Position numbers and translations under genes: made by a program. A stretch of DNA of 64,000 nt. Origin: Streptomyces agglomeratus. Its GTDB lineage: Bacteria > Actinomycetota > Actinomycetes > Streptomycetales > Streptomycetaceae. Shown one piece after another: positions 35,901 through 47,777 of the stretch. Position 1 is the first letter of the stretch, and the number at the start of each line of letters is the position of its first letter. Below the pieces are notes generated by a model. That model saw only the letters and a program-made list of their open reading frames with translations, searched no databases and had not been told where the DNA came from. Where the stretch lies: assembly GCF_001746415.1 (NCBI RefSeq), contig NZ_MEHJ01000001.1, positions 4,842,501-4,906,500 of the forward strand. Direction: 5' to 3'.

Positions 35901-37273
35901 TCAGCTCTTGTACGCCTTGGCCGCGTCGGACTCCAGCCGCTGCTGGGTCCCCGCGATGTCCTTCGGGTTCTTCAGGAAGTCCTGGAGCGCCTTCCACTCG
36001 CCCTTGCCCGGCGTGCCGCCGAACGACTGCGGGGCCTGGTCCGACATGTCGAAGCGGAAGTCGTCGCCCGCCGCGATCAGCGCCTTCGCGATGTCGCGCT
36101 GCACGTCGTTGGGGTACGCCGCCACGTCCAGGGACTTGTTCGGCGATACGAACCCGCCCTCCCCGGCCCAGATCTTCGCGGCGTCGGTCGACGCCAGGAA
36201 GGTCAGCAGCGCCTTGGCCCCCTTGGAGTCCTTGAGCGCCACGGCCGCGTCGCCGCCGGTCACGACGGGCGACTCACCGTCGACGGCCGGGAACGGGAAC
36301 ACCTTGGCGTCGGTGCCGATCTTCGCCTTCGTCTGCGCGATGTTGACCGCGACGAAGTCGCCCTCGAAGACCATCGCGGCCTTCGGGTCCTCGGCGAACG
36401 TCTGGGTGACGGACGCGGGGAACTCGGTTTGCAGCGCGCCGTCCTGGCCGCCCGCGATGAGCTCCTTCTTCCCGAACAGCTGCGCGAGCGTGGTCAGCGC
36501 GTCCTTCACGGACGGGTCCGTCCACTTGATCTCGTGCTTGGCCAGCTGGTCGTACTTCTCGGGGCCCGCCTGGGAGAGGTAGATGTTCTCGAACCAGTCG
36601 GTGAGGGTCCAGCCGTCCGCGCCGCCGATGGACACCGGGGGGACGCCGGAGGCGGAGATCGTCTCGGCGGTGGCCAGGAAGTCCTTCCAGGTCTTCGGCT
36701 CCTCGGCGCCCGCGTCCTCGAACGCCTGGGCGTTGTACCAGACCAGCGACTTGTTGGCGGCCTTGAAGTACACGCCGTACTGCTTGCCGCCGACAGCGCC
36801 GATGTCCTTCCAGCCCTGCGAGTAGTTCTTGTCCAGCTGCGCCTGGGTCGCCGCGTCGACCGGCTTCGCCCACTTGCGCTCGACGGCCTGCTGGAGCGCG
36901 CCGACCTGCGGGAGCATCGCCACGTCGGGGGCGAGCCTCCCGCGATCTTGGTGCCGAGGAAGTTGACGATGGGGTCCTGCGCCGGGACGAAGGTGACCTT
37001 CGCGCCCGTGCGCTTCTCGAACTCGTCGAGGACCTTGGTGAAGTTCTCCTGCTCAGGCCCCGTCCAGACCGCGGCGACCTGGACCTCCTCGCCGTTCAGT
37101 TCGGGGAGCTCGACGGAGGACGCGGGTGGTGTCGTGGCCCCGCTTCCCTCGTTGCCTTTGTCCTTGTCGTTGTCGCCGCCGCAGGCGGTGAGGGCGAGGG
37201 TGCTCGCCGCGATCATCGCCAGCGCGGCCCTTCGAGCCCTGCGACCCCGGTGTGTGCGAAGAGTTGTGCGCAT
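35901..37273 (-). pseudogene. Sugar ABC transporter solute-binding lipoprotein, frameshifted as sequenced
   Basis: The protein starts at 37273 with a basic segment, hydrophobic core and lipobox LTAC (Cys31), and carries the CUT1 binding-protein fold (VWTGPEQENFTKVLDEFEKRTGAKV...). The frame breaks at about 36925-36931: frame one reads AGGSPP then nonsense, while the second frame resumes VAMLPQVGALQQAV and runs cleanly to 35901. One extra base beside the five-G run would restore SPPDVAMLPQ and a protein of about 457 aa. Both halves look under selection, so an artefactual deletion is more likely than true decay. It is followed by both permease genes. Confidence 0.85.
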
Positions 37274-37442
37274 GCCTGCCCCGTCTCTCCTGTGCGCGTA
37301 CGGACCGGCGCAGCCCTCGGAGAACCACTGGCGCCGATGCCGGTCTAGCTGTCCCGTGGCTCAGTCCTACGCCCGGCGGTCGGCCCGGGCAATAGTGCCT
37401 TCCGTGTCAACCGGGTGATCGTGATCGGCTCGTGACGTTGAG

Positions 37443-40400
37443 TCAGCCCTCGTGGGGAGCGCCGAGGGGCGGCAGCGGGGTCGCGTTGACCGTGCGGGCG
37501 GCCCGGTCCAGGGCACTGGCCAGCAGCGCGAGGTCCGTCGGCCCGTTGCCCAGTTCGCGAACCGGGCGGCGGGTCGGCGGGTCGCCCATCCGCTCCCACT
37601 CCAGGGGGACGACGGTGGGGCGCAGTGTTGCCGTACGGGGGATGCGGCCGGTCACCCGGCCGGACTGGAACGGGGTCGCCGCGGGGCTCTCGGCCGCGTC
37701 GCCGCTGTGGTGACGGAGCAGCCGGCCCCGGCCGGGGGCGGGCTCGTCGGGTGACGGCGCCGGGGGCGGCGGGTCCAGGACCACCCGCAGCCGCGCACCG
37801 CGCGCCAGCTCGGTGTCCGCCGTACGGTCGGGCCTGGCGGACGTGGCCACCAGATGTACGCCGAGCCGCTCGCCCTCCCTGGCCACCGCTTCCAGGGCTC
37901 GTACCACCGAACCGGCCGCGGGCCTGCCCGTACTCCCGAGGGCGGGGGCGACCAGCGCGTCGAGGTCGTCGACCAGGACGACGAGGCGGGGGAGCGGTGA
38001 GGGTTCGGTGTCGGCGCGGGCCTGGCGCTCCCGGGACGTCGTGGTGCGCAGGCGCAGGGTGCCGCTGGGCGCCGAGTCCAGGTCGCCGTTCTGCTCGGCG
38101 GCGCTGGGCGCGCGCTGGCCGATCATCCGGCCCGAGACCTCACGCCGCGTGTGCCACTCGGCGAACCCCAGGCTGCCCAGCAGCTCGTGGCGGCGTTTCA
38201 GCTCCGCGCCCAGCGCCTGGGCGAACTCCCTCATGCGGACGGGATCGGACGCCACCAGGTGGGTGGAGACGTGCGGCAGCTCGGTGCAGGCGCGCAGACC
38301 CTCGCCCCGCTCGCCGCCGGCGCCGTCGACCAGGACGAGGCCCAGACGGTCGGGACGGGCCGCTGCCGCGAGCGACGCCGCGACGGAACGCAGCAGCTCC
38401 GTGCGGCCGCTGCCCGCCGGGCCCTCGATCAGGAGGTGCGGGCCTTCGGCGGTCAGGTCCACGCACAGCGGGCCGCGCGGGCCCGCGCCGAGCACCGCCC
38501 AGGCGCGGGTGGCGCCGGGTGCCTGGCCGTCGTCGGCCGCCGCCGCCCAGCGGGCCATCAGGGAGGCGGGGGTGGCTCTGGCCAGTCCCAGCTCGTCCAG
38601 GAGGCGGGCGGACGGGGGCAGGGCCGTGGCGCGACCGGGGCGGGTGGCGCGGTCCGGGGTCCCCGCCGCGTGTCCGTCCGGCCGGAGCGGGGCGAGCGCC
38701 CGCGCGAATCGCTCCGCCCAGGGCGCGGACACCGCGTCCACCGCCGCCAGCGTGCCGTGACCGGCCGGTTCCCCGCCCGCCGTACGCAGCAGCCGCAGGG
38801 CAGTGGCCACGTCGCCGCTGAGCAGGCCCGCCGCTCCGCACTCGCGGAACGCGGGCGAAGCGGTGCAGGCGGCCTCGTACGTCGCCGCGACCGGGGAAAG
38901 GGGGGAGGCGGCGGGTGTCTCCGCCAGGCAGACGAGGTGGATGCCGTGGGCCGCGCCGGTCGCGGCCAGCCGGGCGGTGGACTCGCGCAGCGCGGCGGAA
39001 CCCGGATCGCCGTCGACGATCACGACCGTGTGGCCTTCCGGCGCGTGCCCCTCTTCCGTACGGCGCAGCAGCTCCGCCAGCCGGGCCGTGGCCTGGTCGC
39101 GGTCGTACGCCAGGAGCAGCCGGCAGTCCTGGCCGCGGGCGGGGCGCAGGTGCGGCAGCCAGCCCAGCCAGGCCCACTCGGCGGTGCGGTCCCGCGGTGG
39201 CCTGGCCCGGTCGGTGGCGATCAGCACGATTTCCAGGTCGGTGGGGGAGTGCAGCGCCGAGAGCTGCGCGACGACCGACCGGGCCAGCCCGGCGAGGCGG
39301 GCGCGGGGGCCCGCCAGGCCCAGCGAGCCCACCTCGCGCAGGCTTACGGTCACCGGCACGGCCGGCAGCGGACGTCCTCCGTCGGGAGCGGGCCGGTCGG
39401 CCGTGCCCAGGCGCAGTACGAGTGCTTCGGGGTGGGACGGGTCGCGCTCCCACAGGCGGGGGCCGGGGCCCAGCGCGGTCAGCAGGAGAGCGGCGGGGTC
39501 CGGCCAGGCGTCGGGCAGGGGCGTGGTGGCCGCGCCGGGTGCGGTTCCGGCGCCGGCCGGGGGCATGCCGAGGGGGGTGGCCTCGGCGGGGGCGTACTCG
39601 TCGACGGGGCCCGGCCTGCCGCCGGTGAGGCGGCGGGCCCAGGCCCCTATGCCGCCACGACGGTTCGGCGGGGGCTCGGGGGCCGGGGCCGCCGTGGCGC
39701 TGCCGGGGCTCGGCGAGGGCTCCGGGGCCGGTGCCGCGCCGGGGCGTCCCCCGGGTGCCGAACGTCCTGGGGGGTGGTTTCTTCGGGCGCGTTGTGTCCG
39801 GCACCCCGCGGGGAGCTCCCCGGCCCGTCCCCTCCCGGCATCGCGGGACGTGCTCCGGGGGAAGGGGGGACGGGCTGCGACGGGTGGGCCGAGACCCTGC
39901 GGCCCGCCGGCGTCTGGCGGCGGTCGGTGTACGTCGGCGGGGTGGGCTGGTGCTGCACGGGCGCGGGGCGGGGCTCCGTCGAGCCGGACAGGCGCAGGTG
40001 GCCCTCGCCGTCGGGCGTGGTCGGGAGCGGGGCGGGGCGGTGGCCGGTGAGCAGGCGCAGGGCCGACTCGCCCACCCGCAGCAGCGCGCCGGGGGGCAGC
40101 GGGACCGGGTGTTCGGTGACGTCCTCGCCGTCGAGTGACGTGCCGTTCGTGGAGCCGAGGTCCGCGACCGTGACCTGACCGTCCTGCGTCAGGGTCACCG
40201 CACAGTGCAGCCGTGACACGTCCGGGTCGTCGAGCGGTACGTCCGCCTCGGCGGAGCGTCCGACGCGGATTTGGCCGTGGTGCAGGAGGTGCACGCCGCC
40301 CGCGTCCGGTCCCGCTGTCACGTGCAGCCGGGCCGGGGAGTCCGGCGCGTTCTCCGGCTCGGGCGCGGGGGCGTGGAGGGAGAGGACCGCGCCGTCCACC

Positions 40401-40648
40401 AGCGGGGGCTCGCCCAGGGCGCAGCGCTGGGCGTCGAGGCGCTCCCGCCCCGCGTAGACCACTACGGCGCCCGTCGTCTCCGGAGGGGAGCCGGGACCGG
40501 AGACAGCGGCGGCCAGGCCGGAGGCGACCGCCGCCAGCGCGGTTCCCGCGGGCGCGGTGACGAGCACGTCGCACACACGTCCCTCGGGGGCCTCGGTGCC
40601 GCGCGTACTGTGCGCGCGCGGCGCGAGGACGGTCAGCCGGATCTGCAT
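37443..40648 (-). pseudogene. FHA domain plus FtsK/SpoIIIE (EssC/EccC-like) ATPase, frameshifted as sequenced
   Basis: An intact version would be about 1068 aa. The N-terminal 105 residues are followed by an FHA domain (about 106-200) with the hallmark GRSAEADV, SRLH and STNGT motifs that bind phosphothreonine. A Pro-rich linker follows, then an EssC/EccC-like block (SLREVGSLGLAGPRARLAGLARSVVAQLSALHSP) and a P-loop domain with Walker A GPAGSGRTELL and Walker B LVVLVDDLDAL. No transmembrane helix is visible. The frame breaks at a six-G run (39769-39774): one extra base would join ...EETTP to ...GRSAPGGRPGAAP. The gene is divergent from pkaA. No WXG100-type genes lie nearby. Confidence 0.82.
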
Positions 40649-41044
40649 CGCGTCAGCGGTCCCTTCTGCGCGCGATGCCCGGCAGGGGTGCCGCCCTGTG
40701 ATTCCCCCCACCCGGCACGGACGCGTCGTCCGGTACAGGTCGGCACGCGACGAGGGGCTCCCGACCCCACAGTCCGTGCTGGAGGCATCCTCGCACCTGC
40801 CAACGACAACACGCCCGGCGGCCACCTCCAAGTGATCTTGAATGGTCGGCTGTGGGCGTAAAAGTGCAGGCTTTGACATATGCGGCACGCACCTGCGGCA
40901 ACCATCCGCGCGGGGAGCGCGTCTACCCTCGGTACGCGCCCCGGTCGGAGGCGGCCGGGCGGCACTACAGTGGGTCGGAACTACGGGCCGAGCGCCCGCA
41001 ACGGGGCAGGACCACGAGGACACGAGCAGCAGGGAGCGCATGAC
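40649..41044. promoter_or_regulatory. Divergent intergenic region, FHA-FtsK gene / pkaA
   Basis: This 396-base gap holds no convincing gene. On the pkaA side there is a TTGACA hexamer at 40873-40878 without a clear -10 partner at 16-18 bases, and a TACAGT hexamer near 40967 in GGCGGCACTACAGTGGGTCGG. The pkaA ribosome binding site is AGGGAG just before the GTG. Confidence 0.45.
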
Positions 41045-42718
<1,674 letters not shown>

Positions 42719-42740
42719 GTGCGCGAGTTCGTTGATTTGT

Positions 42741-42775
42741 CGACTTCTGGGGGCTGATTTCGCCCCCAGAAGTCG
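42741..42775 (+). terminator. Hairpin terminator after pkaA
   Basis: A perfect 14-bp inverted repeat CGACTTCTGGGGGC / GCCCCCAGAAGTCG with a seven-base loop lies 22 bases after the pkaA stop. It suggests that pkaB has its own promoter, or at least partial termination between the two. Confidence 0.8.
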
Positions 42776-42855
42776 AGGTTGACGCCATACGCGGCACCGG
42801 ACGCCCCGTCAGCCGCGTAGCCTCAGGGCGACCGTCAGCCGCTGAGGGAGCAGTC

Positions 42856-44109
42856 TTGGCACGGAAAATCGGCAGCCGGTACACGGCCCACCAGATCCTG
42901 GGGCGGGGCAGTGCCGGCACGGTGTGGCTCGGTGAGGGACCCGAGGGGCCCGTCGCCATCAAGCTCCTGCGCCAGGACCTCGCGTCCGACCAGGAGCTCG
43001 TCGGACGCTTCGTCCAGGAGCGCACCGCGCTGCTCGGACTCGACCACCCCCGCGTCGTCGCCGTGCGCGATCTCGTCGTGGACGGCAACGACCTCGCGCT
43101 CGTGATGGATCTCGTCCGGGGTACGGATCTGCGCACGCGGCTCGACCGCGAGCGGCGCCTGGCGCCCGAGGCGGCCGTCGCGATCGCCGCCGACGTCGCC
43201 GACGGGCTCGCCGCCGCGCACGCGGCCGGTGTCGTGCACCGCGACGTGAAGCCCGAGAACATCCTGCTGGACATGGAGGGGCCGCTCGGCCCCGGCGGCG
43301 CGCACCCCGCGCTGCTGACCGACTTCGGCGTCGCCAAGCTCATCGACACCCCGCGCCGCACCCGTGCGACGAAGATCATCGGTACGCCCGACTACCTCGC
43401 CCCCGAGATCGTCGAGGGCCTGCCGCCCCGCGCCGCCGTCGACATCTACGCCCTGGCGACCGTCCTGTACGAGCTGCTCGCCGGCTTCACCCCCTTCGGC
43501 GGCGGCCACCCCGGCGCCGTACTGCGCCGCCATGTCACCGAGACGGTCGTGCCGCTGCCCGGCATCCCCGAGGAGCTGTGGCAGCTCCTCGTCCAGTGCC
43601 TGGCCAAGGCCCCGGCCTCCCGGCTGCGTGCCTCCGAGCTCTCCGCCCGGCTGCGCGACCAGCTCCCGCTCCTGGCGGGAATGCCGCCGCTGGACGTGGA
43701 CGAGCCGGGCGCCGAGGACGAGGAGGCGGAGTACCCGGCGTACCCGTCGTACGACGAAACCCAGCAGGCCGCGGCCGACGCGCCGCGCCGCCGCGGCGCC
43801 GTACCCCTGGTGCCGGGCTCCGCCCCCGACTCCAACCGCGACACCCACACGAGCATGCGCGTCCCCGGCCCCGACGAGCTGGCCGGCGGCGCACACGGCA
43901 CGGCGCGCGCCCCCCGGGCCCCGGGCCAGCGCCGCCCCGGCTCGGCCCGGAACAAGCCGGAGGCCGTGCGCAGGCGGCGCCTGGTCCTCGGCGGCGCCGC
44001 CGTCCTGGTGGCCGCCGCGATAGGAGTGGGCGGCTGGCTGGCGGCGACGGGGGAGGGGCAGGAGCCGGCCCCGCAGGACACGGAGCAGTCCGCTCCCTCC
44101 CAGCCGTAG
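42856..44109 (+). CDS. pkaB: Serine/threonine protein kinase PkaB
   Basis: A 417-aa Hanks-type kinase, close paralogue of PkaA. It has a glycine-rich loop LGRGSAGTVW, catalytic Lys in VAIKLLRQ (K36), catalytic loop VVHRDVKPENILL, Mg loop LTDFGVAKL and activation loop KIIGTPDYLAPE. An acidic linker (residues about 285-350) precedes an Arg-rich segment and a transmembrane helix near residues 375-398 (LVLGGAAVLVAAAIGVGGWL). The start is a TTG at 42856 with GAGGGAG five bases upstream, the same TTG-type start I recall for pkaB in other streptomycetes. Known for S. coelicolor: PkaA and PkaB autophosphorylate. Confidence 0.95.
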   Translation: MARKIGSRYTAHQILGRGSAGTVWLGEGPEGPVAIKLLRQDLASDQELVGRFVQERTALLGLDHPRVVAVRDLVVDGNDLALVMDLVRGTDLRTRLDRERRLAPEAAVAIAADVADGLAAAHAAGVVHRDVKPENILLDMEGPLGPGGAHPALLTDFGVAKLIDTPRRTRATKIIGTPDYLAPEIVEGLPPRAAVDIYALATVLYELLAGFTPFGGGHPGAVLRRHVTETVVPLPGIPEELWQLLVQCLAKAPASRLRASELSARLRDQLPLLAGMPPLDVDEPGAEDEEAEYPAYPSYDETQQAAADAPRRRGAVPLVPGSAPDSNRDTHTSMRVPGPDELAGGAHGTARAPRAPGQRRPGSARNKPEAVRRRRLVLGGAAVLVAAAIGVGGWLAATGEGQEPAPQDTEQSAPSQP

Positions 44110-44179
44110 CCCGGGGGAGTGACAAGGCGCTCTCCCGGGGGAGGGGAACGTACGGCCGCCCAGCCGTTACGCTGGACCC

Positions 44180-45286
44180 GTGGCAGTCGTCGATGTATCC
44201 GAAGAGCTCAAGTCCCTCTCCTCGACCATGGGGTCGATCGAGGCCGTCCTGGACCTCGACAGGATGAGGGCCGATATCGCCGTGCTCGAGGAGCAGGCCG
44301 CGGCCCCGTCCCTGTGGGACGACCCGGAGGCCGCGCAGAAGATCACGAGCAAGCTCTCCCACCTCCAGGCCGAGCTGCGCAAGACCGAGGCGCTCCGGAG
44401 CCGCATCGACGATCTCTCGGTGCTCTTCGAGCTCGCCGAGATGGAGGACGACGCCGACACCCTCGTGGAGGCGGAGGCCGAGCTGATCTCCGTCCGCAAG
44501 GCGCTTGACGAGATGGAAGTACGGACGCTCCTGTCCGGCAAGTACGACGAGCGCGAGGCTCTCGTCAACATCCGCGCCGAGGCCGGTGGCGTCGACGCGT
44601 CCGACTTCGCCGAGCGGCTGATGCGCATGTACCTGCGCTGGGCCGAGCGCCACAACTACGCCACCGAGGTCTACGAGACGTCGTACGCGGAAGAGGCCGG
44701 CATCAAGTCCGCCACCTTCGTGGTCAAGGCGCCGTACGCCTACGGAACGCTCTCCGTGGAGCAGGGCACGCACCGCCTGGTCCGGATCTCCCCCTTCGAC
44801 AACCAGGGCCGCCGCCAGACGTCCTTCGCGGGCGTCGAGGTGCTGCCGGTGGTCGAGAAGACCGACCACATCGAGATCGACGAGTCCGAGCTGCGGGTCG
44901 ACGTCTACCGCGCGTCCGGTCCCGGTGGTCAGGGCGTGAACACGACCGACTCCGCCGTCCGTCTGACGCACGTTCCGACCGGCATCGTCGTCTCCTGCCA
45001 GAACGAGCGCTCCCAGATCCAGAACAAGGCGAGCGCCATGAACGTCCTCCAGGCGAAGCTCCTCGAGCGCCGCCGCCAGGAGGAGCAGGCGCTGATGGAC
45101 TCGCTCAAGGGCGACGGCGGCAACTCCTGGGGCAACCAGATGCGTTCGTACGTCCTGCACCCGTACCAGATGGTCAAGGACCTGCGTACGGAGTTCGAGG
45201 TCGGCAATCCGCAGGCGGTGCTCGACGGCGAGATCGACGGCTTCCTGGAAGCCGGTATTCGCTGGCGCAAGCAGCAGGAGAAGTAA
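44180..45286 (+). CDS. prfB: Peptide chain release factor 2
   Basis: A 368-aa RF2, which recognises UAA and UGA stop codons and triggers peptide release. The GGQ catalytic motif is in [16 protein letters not shown] and the stop-recognition SPF motif is in [11 protein letters not shown]. The reading frame is continuous with no programmed +1 frameshift site of the E. coli CUUUGAC type near codon 25, as is usual in actinobacteria. Start is GTG at 44180. A hairpin terminator follows 22 bases after the stop. Confidence 0.97.
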   Translation: MAVVDVSEELKSLSSTMGSIEAVLDLDRMRADIAVLEEQAAAPSLWDDPEAAQKITSKLSHLQAELRKTEALRSRIDDLSVLFELAEMEDDADTLVEAEAELISVRKALDEMEVRTLLSGKYDEREALVNIRAEAGGVDASDFAERLMRMYLRWAERHNYATEVYETSYAEEAGIKSATFVVKAPYAYGTLSVEQGTHRLVRISPFDNQGRRQTSFAGVEVLPVVEKTDHIEIDESELRVDVYRASGPGGQGVNTTDSAVRLTHVPTGIVVSCQNERSQIQNKASAMNVLQAKLLERRRQEEQALMDSLKGDGGNSWGNQMRSYVLHPYQMVKDLRTEFEVGNPQAVLDGEIDGFLEAGIRWRKQQEK

Positions 45287-45307
45287 TACTCGCTTTGTCG
45301 ACACAGT

Positions 45308-45332
45308 AACTGCCGCCCTTGAGGCGGCAGTT
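45308..45332 (+). terminator. Hairpin terminator after prfB
   Basis: AACTGCCGCC / GGCGGCAGTT, a perfect 10-bp stem with a CTTGA loop, followed by GCCGTTTGTGT, lies 22 bases after the prfB stop. Confidence 0.8.
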
Positions 45333-45552
45333 GCCGTTTGTGTCACAGTCGTATGCTCGTACGGCGGTCAAGTAGCTGCAATACGGACATCGCGTACGCA
45401 ACGCGCTTGACGCTCCCTTTAAAAGTGGCAAAGCTGACGCGCGGCATGCGTATCTCTGGGGCGTGTGTGACCGGGGGAAGTTACAACCCCCAGTGTCTGT
45501 CGCCCCTTGCGCTGCTCCACTGACGAATTCAGCTACTGGGGGTAGCAAGCAG

Positions 45553-46470
45553 ATGACCAAGAAGACGCGGATCCGCGTTGCGCGTATAGCAGCCGGTGCG
45601 GTGATCGCCGCCGGTGCTTCGCTGACCGCCGCGGGCGCCGCTTCGGCCGTCGGCATCGGCGTCGACGTGGCCGGCCTCAGCGCCGACGCCAGCGTCGACA
45701 AGGAGGGCGTCGACGTCTCCATCGCCGCCGACCCGGCGGACCCGGCCGATCCCGCGGACCCGGCAGACCCTGCCGACCCGGCCGACCCCGCGGACCCGAC
45801 GGACCCGGTTGACCCGACGGACCCCACGGACCCGGTCGACCCGACGGACCCGGTCGACCCGACCGACCCGACGGACCCCACGGACCCGACCGACCCCACG
45901 GACCCGACGGACCCGGTCGACCCGACGGACCCCACGGACCCGACGGACCCGGTCGACCCGACGGACCCCACGGACCCGACGGACCCGGTCGACCCGACCG
46001 ACCCCACGGACCCGACCGACCCCACGGACCCGACGGACCCCTCTGACCCGACCGACCCGGGCGGCAATGGCGGGAACGGCACCGGCGGCAACGGCGGTAA
46101 CGGGAACGGCGGCAACGGGAACGGCGGCAACGGCGGGAACGGTGGCAACGGCGGGAACGGCGGGAACGGCGGGAACGGCGGGAACGGCGGCGGCGACGAC
46201 GCCGGCACCGTGACCGGTGGTACCGACGGCGGTTCCGACGGTGACGCCGGTACCTGCACCCTCGACCTCGAGGGCGCCGAGTGCGAGGACAACACCGACA
46301 CCGACAGCGCCGGCTCCAAGCCGGTCGAGCAGGGCAAGGCCAAGGAGGAGCTCGCCGCGACGGGCGCCGCCCAGACCTCGTTCCTGCTGGTCGGTGCCGC
46401 GACGATGATCGCCGGTGGCATCGGCTTCCGTATGCTCCCGCGCCTGGTCAGCGGCCGTACGGTCGCCTGA
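45553..46470 (+). CDS. Secreted DP-repeat protein with LAxTG sorting signal
   Basis: A 305-aa exported protein of unknown function. A basic start ([12 protein letters not shown]) and hydrophobic core end at GAASA (signal peptidase site near residue 32). A short region is followed by 37 consecutive xDP triplets (residues 59-169: eight ADP, then mainly TDP with VDP and one SDP), then a Gly/Asn-rich GGN repeat region (about 170-213), and a segment with two cysteines ([11 protein letters not shown]). The C-terminus is a sortase signal: LAATG, a hydrophobic helix and a basic tail (RLVSGR). LAxTG is the Streptomyces class E sortase motif, so wall anchoring is likely. The xDP stalk is acidic and rigid-looking. 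Confidence 0.85.
   Translation: MTKKTRIRVARIAAGAVIAAGASLTAAGAASAVGIGVDVAGLSADASVDKEGVDVSIAADPADPADPADPADPADPADPADPTDPVDPTDPTDPVDPTDPVDPTDPTDPTDPTDPTDPTDPVDPTDPTDPTDPVDPTDPTDPTDPVDPTDPTDPTDPTDPTDPSDPTDPGGNGGNGTGGNGGNGNGGNGNGGNGGNGGNGGNGGNGGNGGNGGGDDAGTVTGGTDGGSDGDAGTCTLDLEGAECEDNTDTDSAGSKPVEQGKAKEELAATGAAQTSFLLVGAATMIAGGIGFRMLPRLVSGRTVA
45727..46059 (+). repeat. 9-bp-based tandem repeat encoding 37 xDP triplets
   Basis: The DNA is a degenerate tandem array of (acg/gtc/gcc)(gac)(ccg/ccc) units, 333 bases long, with higher-order units of [13 protein letters not shown] blocks. It could change length by slippage or unequal recombination without changing the frame. Confidence 0.85.
46060..46194 (+). 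repeat. GGC-GGG-AAC-type tandem repeat encoding GGN/GN-rich region
   Basis: Nine-base-periodic GGCGGGAAC/GGCGGCAAC units follow directly on the xDP array, with six almost identical GGCGGGAAC copies near 46133-46186. Confidence 0.8.
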
Positions 46471-46483
46471 ACCGGCTAGACGC

Positions 46484-46530
46484 ACAGGAGGGGCCCGGGA
46501 GCGCTCAGCGCTCCCGGGCCCCTCTCCTGT
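46484..46530. terminator. Terminator after DP-repeat gene
   Basis: ACAGGAGGGGCCCGGGAGCGC pairs with GCGCTCCCGGGCCCC-TC-TCCTGT with a two-base bulge, giving a stem of about 20 bp just after the stop of the DP-repeat gene. It lies between convergent genes. Confidence 0.85.
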
Positions 46531-46625
46531 CTCCGCCGGCCCTCAGAGGGGCCGGGGCAGCGTTACGGGCGGCAAAAGCCAGCGTACCCAGCGGTAGGTT
46601 GCGGGACGGGCCGGTCAGGACGGTC

Positions 46626-46820
46626 CTACGCGGTCTGGTGCACCAGCAGGGCCACCGCCGCTACCAGCAGCGCCACGATCGCCAGCAGCATCGCGGGGCT
46701 CAGCCCGCCCAGCGGGCCGCCCTCCTGCTGCATCCTCGCCCTGTTGGCCCGGCAGACCGGGCAGCGGCCCTGATTCACCGGGGCCGCGCAGTTCGCGCAC
46801 ACCAGTCGGTCATAGGTCAT
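46626..46820 (-). CDS. Small zinc-ribbon membrane protein
   Basis: A 64-aa protein with two CxxC pairs (VCANCAAPV and GRCPVCRAN), which form a zinc ribbon, and a single C-terminal transmembrane helix ([17 protein letters not shown]). The ATG at 46820 is preceded by AGGAAAGCGC, a good ribosome binding site; longer in-frame starts add only Arg/Gly codons. Function is unknown. It is divergent from ftsE across about 258 bases. Confidence 0.78.
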   Translation of the reverse strand: MTYDRLVCANCAAPVNQGRCPVCRANRARMQQEGGPLGGLSPAMLLAIVALLVAAVALLVHQTA

Positions 46821-47078
46821 GCGCTTTCCTCCTCCCGCGCGGCGGGAGCCGCCTGCACGCGCTCTCTCGCCCAACGCTCAAGGGAACGTGACCGTTCCCC
46901 CTACCACTGTGCCAGCTCCCACAGGTTCCGGCGCGCCCCGCCGGGTTACGGCCGCTCCGATCCGGTCGTAATGCAGCACCGATCCGTGATAAATCGCCCA
47001 TCGCAGGACGCCGACTGCGCGGCCCCGTCCGCGTCGCGTATGGTCACGCTCACCTACTCCCGGCGACCGTGGTGCACC

Positions 47079-47768
47079 GTGATCCGATTCGACAACGTCT
47101 CCAAGACCTACCCGAAGCAGAGCCGCCCCGCCCTCAGGGATGTTTCCCTGGAGGTAGAGAAGGGCGAATTCGTCTTCCTCGTGGGCTCTTCCGGCTCCGG
47201 TAAGTCAACCTTCCTGCGGCTGCTGCTGCGTGAGGAGCGCGCCAGCCACGGCCAGGTGCACGTCCTGGGCAAGGACCTCGCGCGCCTGTCCAACTGGAAG
47301 GTGCCGCAGATGCGGCGCCAGCTCGGCACCGTCTTCCAGGACTTCCGCCTTCTCCCCAACAAGACCGTCGGGGAGAACGTCGCGTTCGCGCAGGAAGTCA
47401 TCGGCAAGTCGCGTGGAGAGATCCGCAAGTCCGTGCCCCAGGTCCTCGATCTCGTCGGCCTCGGCGGCAAGGAGGACCGGATGCCCGGTGAGCTCTCCGG
47501 TGGTGAGCAGCAGCGCGTGGCGATCGCGAGGGCGTTCGTCAACCGCCCGATGCTGCTGATCGCGGACGAGCCGACCGGAAACCTCGACCCGCAGACCTCC
47601 GTCGGCATCATGAAGCTGCTGGACCGCATCAACCGCACCGGCACCACTGTGGTGATGGCGACCCACGACCAGCAGATCGTCGACCAGATGCGCAAGCGCG
47701 TCATCGAACTCGAGGGTGGCCGCCTCGTGCGCGACCAGTCTCGCGGCGTCTACGGCTACCAGCACTGA
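47079..47768 (+). CDS. ftsE: Cell division ATP-binding protein FtsE
   Basis: A 229-aa ABC ATPase. Walker A is GSSGSGKST, the signature motif [14 protein letters not shown] and Walker [14 protein letters not shown], with [12 protein letters not shown] typical of FtsE. The start GTG at 47079 ([12 protein letters not shown]) matches the family; earlier in-frame codons are a shadow. FtsE with FtsX forms a membrane complex that transmits signals from the divisome to peptidoglycan hydrolases. It is followed nine bases later by ftsX. Confidence 0.97.
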   Translation: MIRFDNVSKTYPKQSRPALRDVSLEVEKGEFVFLVGSSGSGKSTFLRLLLREERASHGQVHVLGKDLARLSNWKVPQMRRQLGTVFQDFRLLPNKTVGENVAFAQEVIGKSRGEIRKSVPQVLDLVGLGGKEDRMPGELSGGEQQRVAIARAFVNRPMLLIADEPTGNLDPQTSVGIMKLLDRINRTGTTVVMATHDQQIVDQMRKRVIELEGGRLVRDQSRGVYGYQH

Positions 47769-47777
47769 AAGGACGCC

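Noticed and set aside
44180..44300. Programmed +1 frameshift in prfB
   Set aside because: The frame is continuous from GTG and no in-frame stop or CUUUGAC-like site is present near codon 25.
45727..46194. Repeat array as a possible CRISPR
   Set aside because: Units are 9 bp, without unique spacers, in frame inside a secreted protein gene. No cas genes are in the window.
45529..46485. A 318-aa antisense frame over the DP-repeat gene
   Set aside because: It exists only because the tandem array lacks stops on both strands; the sense frame has signal peptide and sorting signal.
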